A stretch of DNA of 64,000 bases, taken from assembly GCA_028829895.1 (NCBI GenBank), contig CM054177.1, forward strand, positions 74,445,163 through 74,509,162. Direction: 5' to 3'. The stretch comes from Sinotaia quadrata. Taxonomy: Eukaryota; Mollusca; Gastropoda; Architaenioglossa; Viviparidae. A program made the translations under genes and the position numbers. This document shows positions 61,736-64,000 of the stretch, piece after piece; the first letter of the stretch is position 1; every line of letters starts with the position of its first letter. The notes under the pieces are model-generated. The model did not search any database and had not been told where the DNA came from. It was given only the letters and a program-made list of their open reading frames with translations.

Positions 61736-62154
61736 CTCTCTTAAATCCATACGCTTGTTTTACACTCTAACTACTAGAGAGTCAGTATAAAACGGTTTTA
61801 AATTATACTGGGCCAGGTACGCTTCTCCGACCAGCATTCAAATATTTACTGCTTCCGGTTCCGTTTTGTCAAAGACCCTTGTACGCAAGCTTAAGACTGC
61901 GTTCAATGAATGTGTCATACAATGCAGGAAGAAAGAGCCTATAGACACACTTAGTTTGGGACTCTAAGTTCTGGTACTAAGATGGGTCAAGGATTGGAAG
62001 AATGTATCAGAATGCGGTGGCAAGTTGACAAAGAAAACAGAACCAGTAGAAGACAAATTATTTTGCACCCAGGAGCATCACACATCTTAAGGTTAGCAAG
62101 TAAGAGAGTATGCAGGCTATATGTTTTAGTTCTGTTTTCTTTATTTTGTCTGTC
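61736..62154. other. No recognised feature
   Basis: Ordinary sequence; a 70-codon plus frame at 61982 has no support. Confidence 0.45.
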
Positions 62155-62670
62155 AATGTTGTGGAAAGACAACCAACACTCGAAGTACATATAACTATAA
62201 TATTGTAGTATTGTCAGTGGGTTTGAAAAGACATTCACACATTCATTACAAGTAACTAAAAAACATTCAATTGTTTTCAGTGGCTTGAAGAGACAGTCAA
62301 TAGTATAAATAGCTATAATAATGAATTTGTGTCATTATTGTGGAAAGAGAAATATTATTGAGCAAAAGTAGCTTTAATATAGATTTTCTGTAGGTGCTCT
62401 GGAAAGACAAGAAATACATTTAGCATTAGTAATTATAATATTGAATTTCTGTAAGACAACCAGTACATTGAGTCTAAATAACTATAATATTGACTTTCTA
62501 TCTCCTGTAAGACAACCAGTACATTGAGCCTAAATAACTATAATAATGACTTTCTATCTCCTGTAAGACAACCAGTACATTGAGCCTAAATAACTAAAAT
62601 AATGACTTTCTATCTGCTGTAAGACAACCAGTACATTGAGTATAAGTAAATATTACAATCAATTTCTATC
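62155..62670. repeat. 56-60 bp minisatellite with an age gradient, about 9 units
   Basis: Last four units (GTAAGACAACCAGTACATTG at 62451, 62507, 62563, 62619) are 56 bp and close copies. Those from 62155 to 62450 are increasingly diverged relatives of GGAAAGACAA...ATAACTATAAT. Confidence 0.9.
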
Positions 62671-64000
62671 AGTGCTGTGGAAAGGTCACCAATGTATTTC
62701 AATCGGTGGATGAAAAGATATTAATGGATAAGCTACTGAAAATTTGCTCGTATTGCAGCTATTGCTATTGATGATGAAAAGAAGTATGTTTCTTGGGAAG
62801 ATAATGATATTGTCATTACCGACTATTTTCAGTGAAGTCTATGTGTTGTACAGTCTGATTGTTAGATGCGATAATCCCGACTTAAGACAAACATCTTGTT
62901 GGTAGATCGAATCTGACCCTTCCAAAAGATAGCCCTAACATTAAAAAATTATCTTTCAACCAAAGAGAAACCCACACCAAAGAAGGGTCATAGGTTACAA
63001 TTCACTAAGTTTCGTGAAACATTTAAAATTAATTTGCAAGACAACTGTATTTTAAAAATCCGCCAATCAAATTGACGCAATTTTATTTGAATTAATGTAA
63101 TGAAGTATTTATGTGTATGTGTGCGTGAGTGTGTGTGCGTGCGTGCGTGCGTTCATAAGCAAAATTGTTTATACACTTTTATTGTAATTGAATCATTTGT
63201 TTTTTGGATTTAATTTTTACGTAGATAATATGTTTAAAATGCACATATCAGACGAAAGTAATTTATGGAAGAATTGTATGTTTGAAATCTATTTATCAGA
63301 CATTAAGACATTAATTTATACAGCAAATCTGTAAACTTATCAGAGAAAATTTTACTCCAGCACTTTATATTTAAAGTTTTAAGTGTGCGTGTGTGTGTGT
63401 GCGCGCGCGCGCACGCCTGCGTGTACATGTACAAATGTATTTCTAGAAATGGTAGATAATCCATTGTAAATATTAGATGTACAGTTTATAATTTATATTT
63501 CAGTCAAATATAATTTACATCTGTATTGAAGCTTTAAAATCTATAAATCAACGAATCAAGATTATTTGCGTTCTTAGTCTTTACAATCATTGTGGACTCT
63601 AAGATTATCGAATAATTTATTATATAAGTTATATTATAAGTTTATATATAAATATATATGCAGAAAAGCAGTGAGAAATAATATAATCTGAATTAATCTA
63701 TCATTAAACAATCCTACAATATTTCGAGATTTTTTTTCCAAATATTTTCTTGAATTTGTGACGATGTGTGACAAATTCTGTGTCATGACCTCGTGACCCA
63801 ATTGCTCGTTTCAAAATTAAATTTTTGAACGGACCTTTGTTGAAATTCACCCGTGATACATCAGTATCGAGAGAAGCTTTCTAGCAAGGTCGGATTGTTG
63901 CATAACTTTAGGCCAGTGTCCAGCACCTTCGAGATCAACAACATACCACGTGAACGGTCACGTGATGCGTTCAATGCAGTTTCATAAAAATGATCACAAG
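62671..64000. other. No gene; alternating TG/GC tract
   Basis: TG-rich at 63115-63155; GTGTGTGCGCGCGCGCGCACGC at 63391-63415 is alternating purine-pyrimidine. Paired E-boxes near the end. Confidence 0.5.
63947..63964. promoter_or_regulatory. Two CACGTG E-boxes 12 bp apart
   Basis: CACGTG at 63947-63952 and 63959-63964, the second within GTCACGTGAT. About one helical turn separates their starts, so two bHLH dimers could bind on one DNA face. The window ends 36 bp later, so any downstream gene is not visible. Confidence 0.3.

Overview
This is a 64 kb piece of AT-rich animal nuclear DNA with few genes and many repeats. Introns with GT...AG boundaries, very many di-, tri-, tetra- and pentanucleotide microsatellites, dozens of minisatellites, a SINE-like fragment and a decayed non-LTR retrotransposon all point to a metazoan. 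The retrotransposon type and overall texture recall molluscs or other lophotrochozoans, but that is a judgement from memory and no species can be named. Nothing bacterial, plasmid or viral was seen.

The only gene I can support well is a multi-exon C2H2 zinc-finger gene on the minus strand. Four exons fit together in phase: 27957-27728, 24259-24036, 20745-20545 and 19960-19118 (stop at 19120-19118). The conceptual product is about 436 to 483 residues, depending on the start. It has a short N-terminus, a polyalanine tract, four zinc fingers and a long acidic tail with an 11-Asp run. It is probably a nuclear DNA-binding protein. Its introns are full of tandem arrays. The array at the 5' end of intron 1 is the most striking object in the window: its 27-30 bp units each carry a copy of the gene's own 5' splice site.

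Layout. 1-9 kb: minisatellites of many ages (24/26, 38, 23/24, 77, 29 and 47 bp) and CA, ATCT and GATA tracts. 9.7-16.7 kb: a dispersed repeat present twice with its blocks in different order, a GC-rich island at 11.4-11.86 kb with CTCF- and YY1-like sites and a gag-like micro-ORF, a candidate small exon at 15355-15449, and a promoter-like cluster at 16.06-16.13 kb. 17-18.4 kb: a GATA tract and a 24 bp array with higher-order structure. 19.1-28 kb: the zinc-finger gene, with a possible antisense first exon nested at 21.36 kb. 28-51 kb: no convincing gene, but arrays of 74, 44, 5, 45, 32, 57, 46, 61, 37/35, 54 and 37 bp, and a candidate small exon at 50597-50667. 51.7-64 kb: a SINE-like fragment, further arrays (31, 87, 39, 34, 44 and 56 bp), long CA and TC tracts, and a 5'-truncated retrotransposon 3' end at 60955-61666.

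By eye, roughly a fifth of the window is recognisable tandem repeat. Several arrays have a homogeneous core beside decayed copies of the same or a similar unit, so new arrays seem to keep forming on old ones. Most long reading frames in the window are repeat artefacts, open because the unit length is divisible by three or lacks stops.
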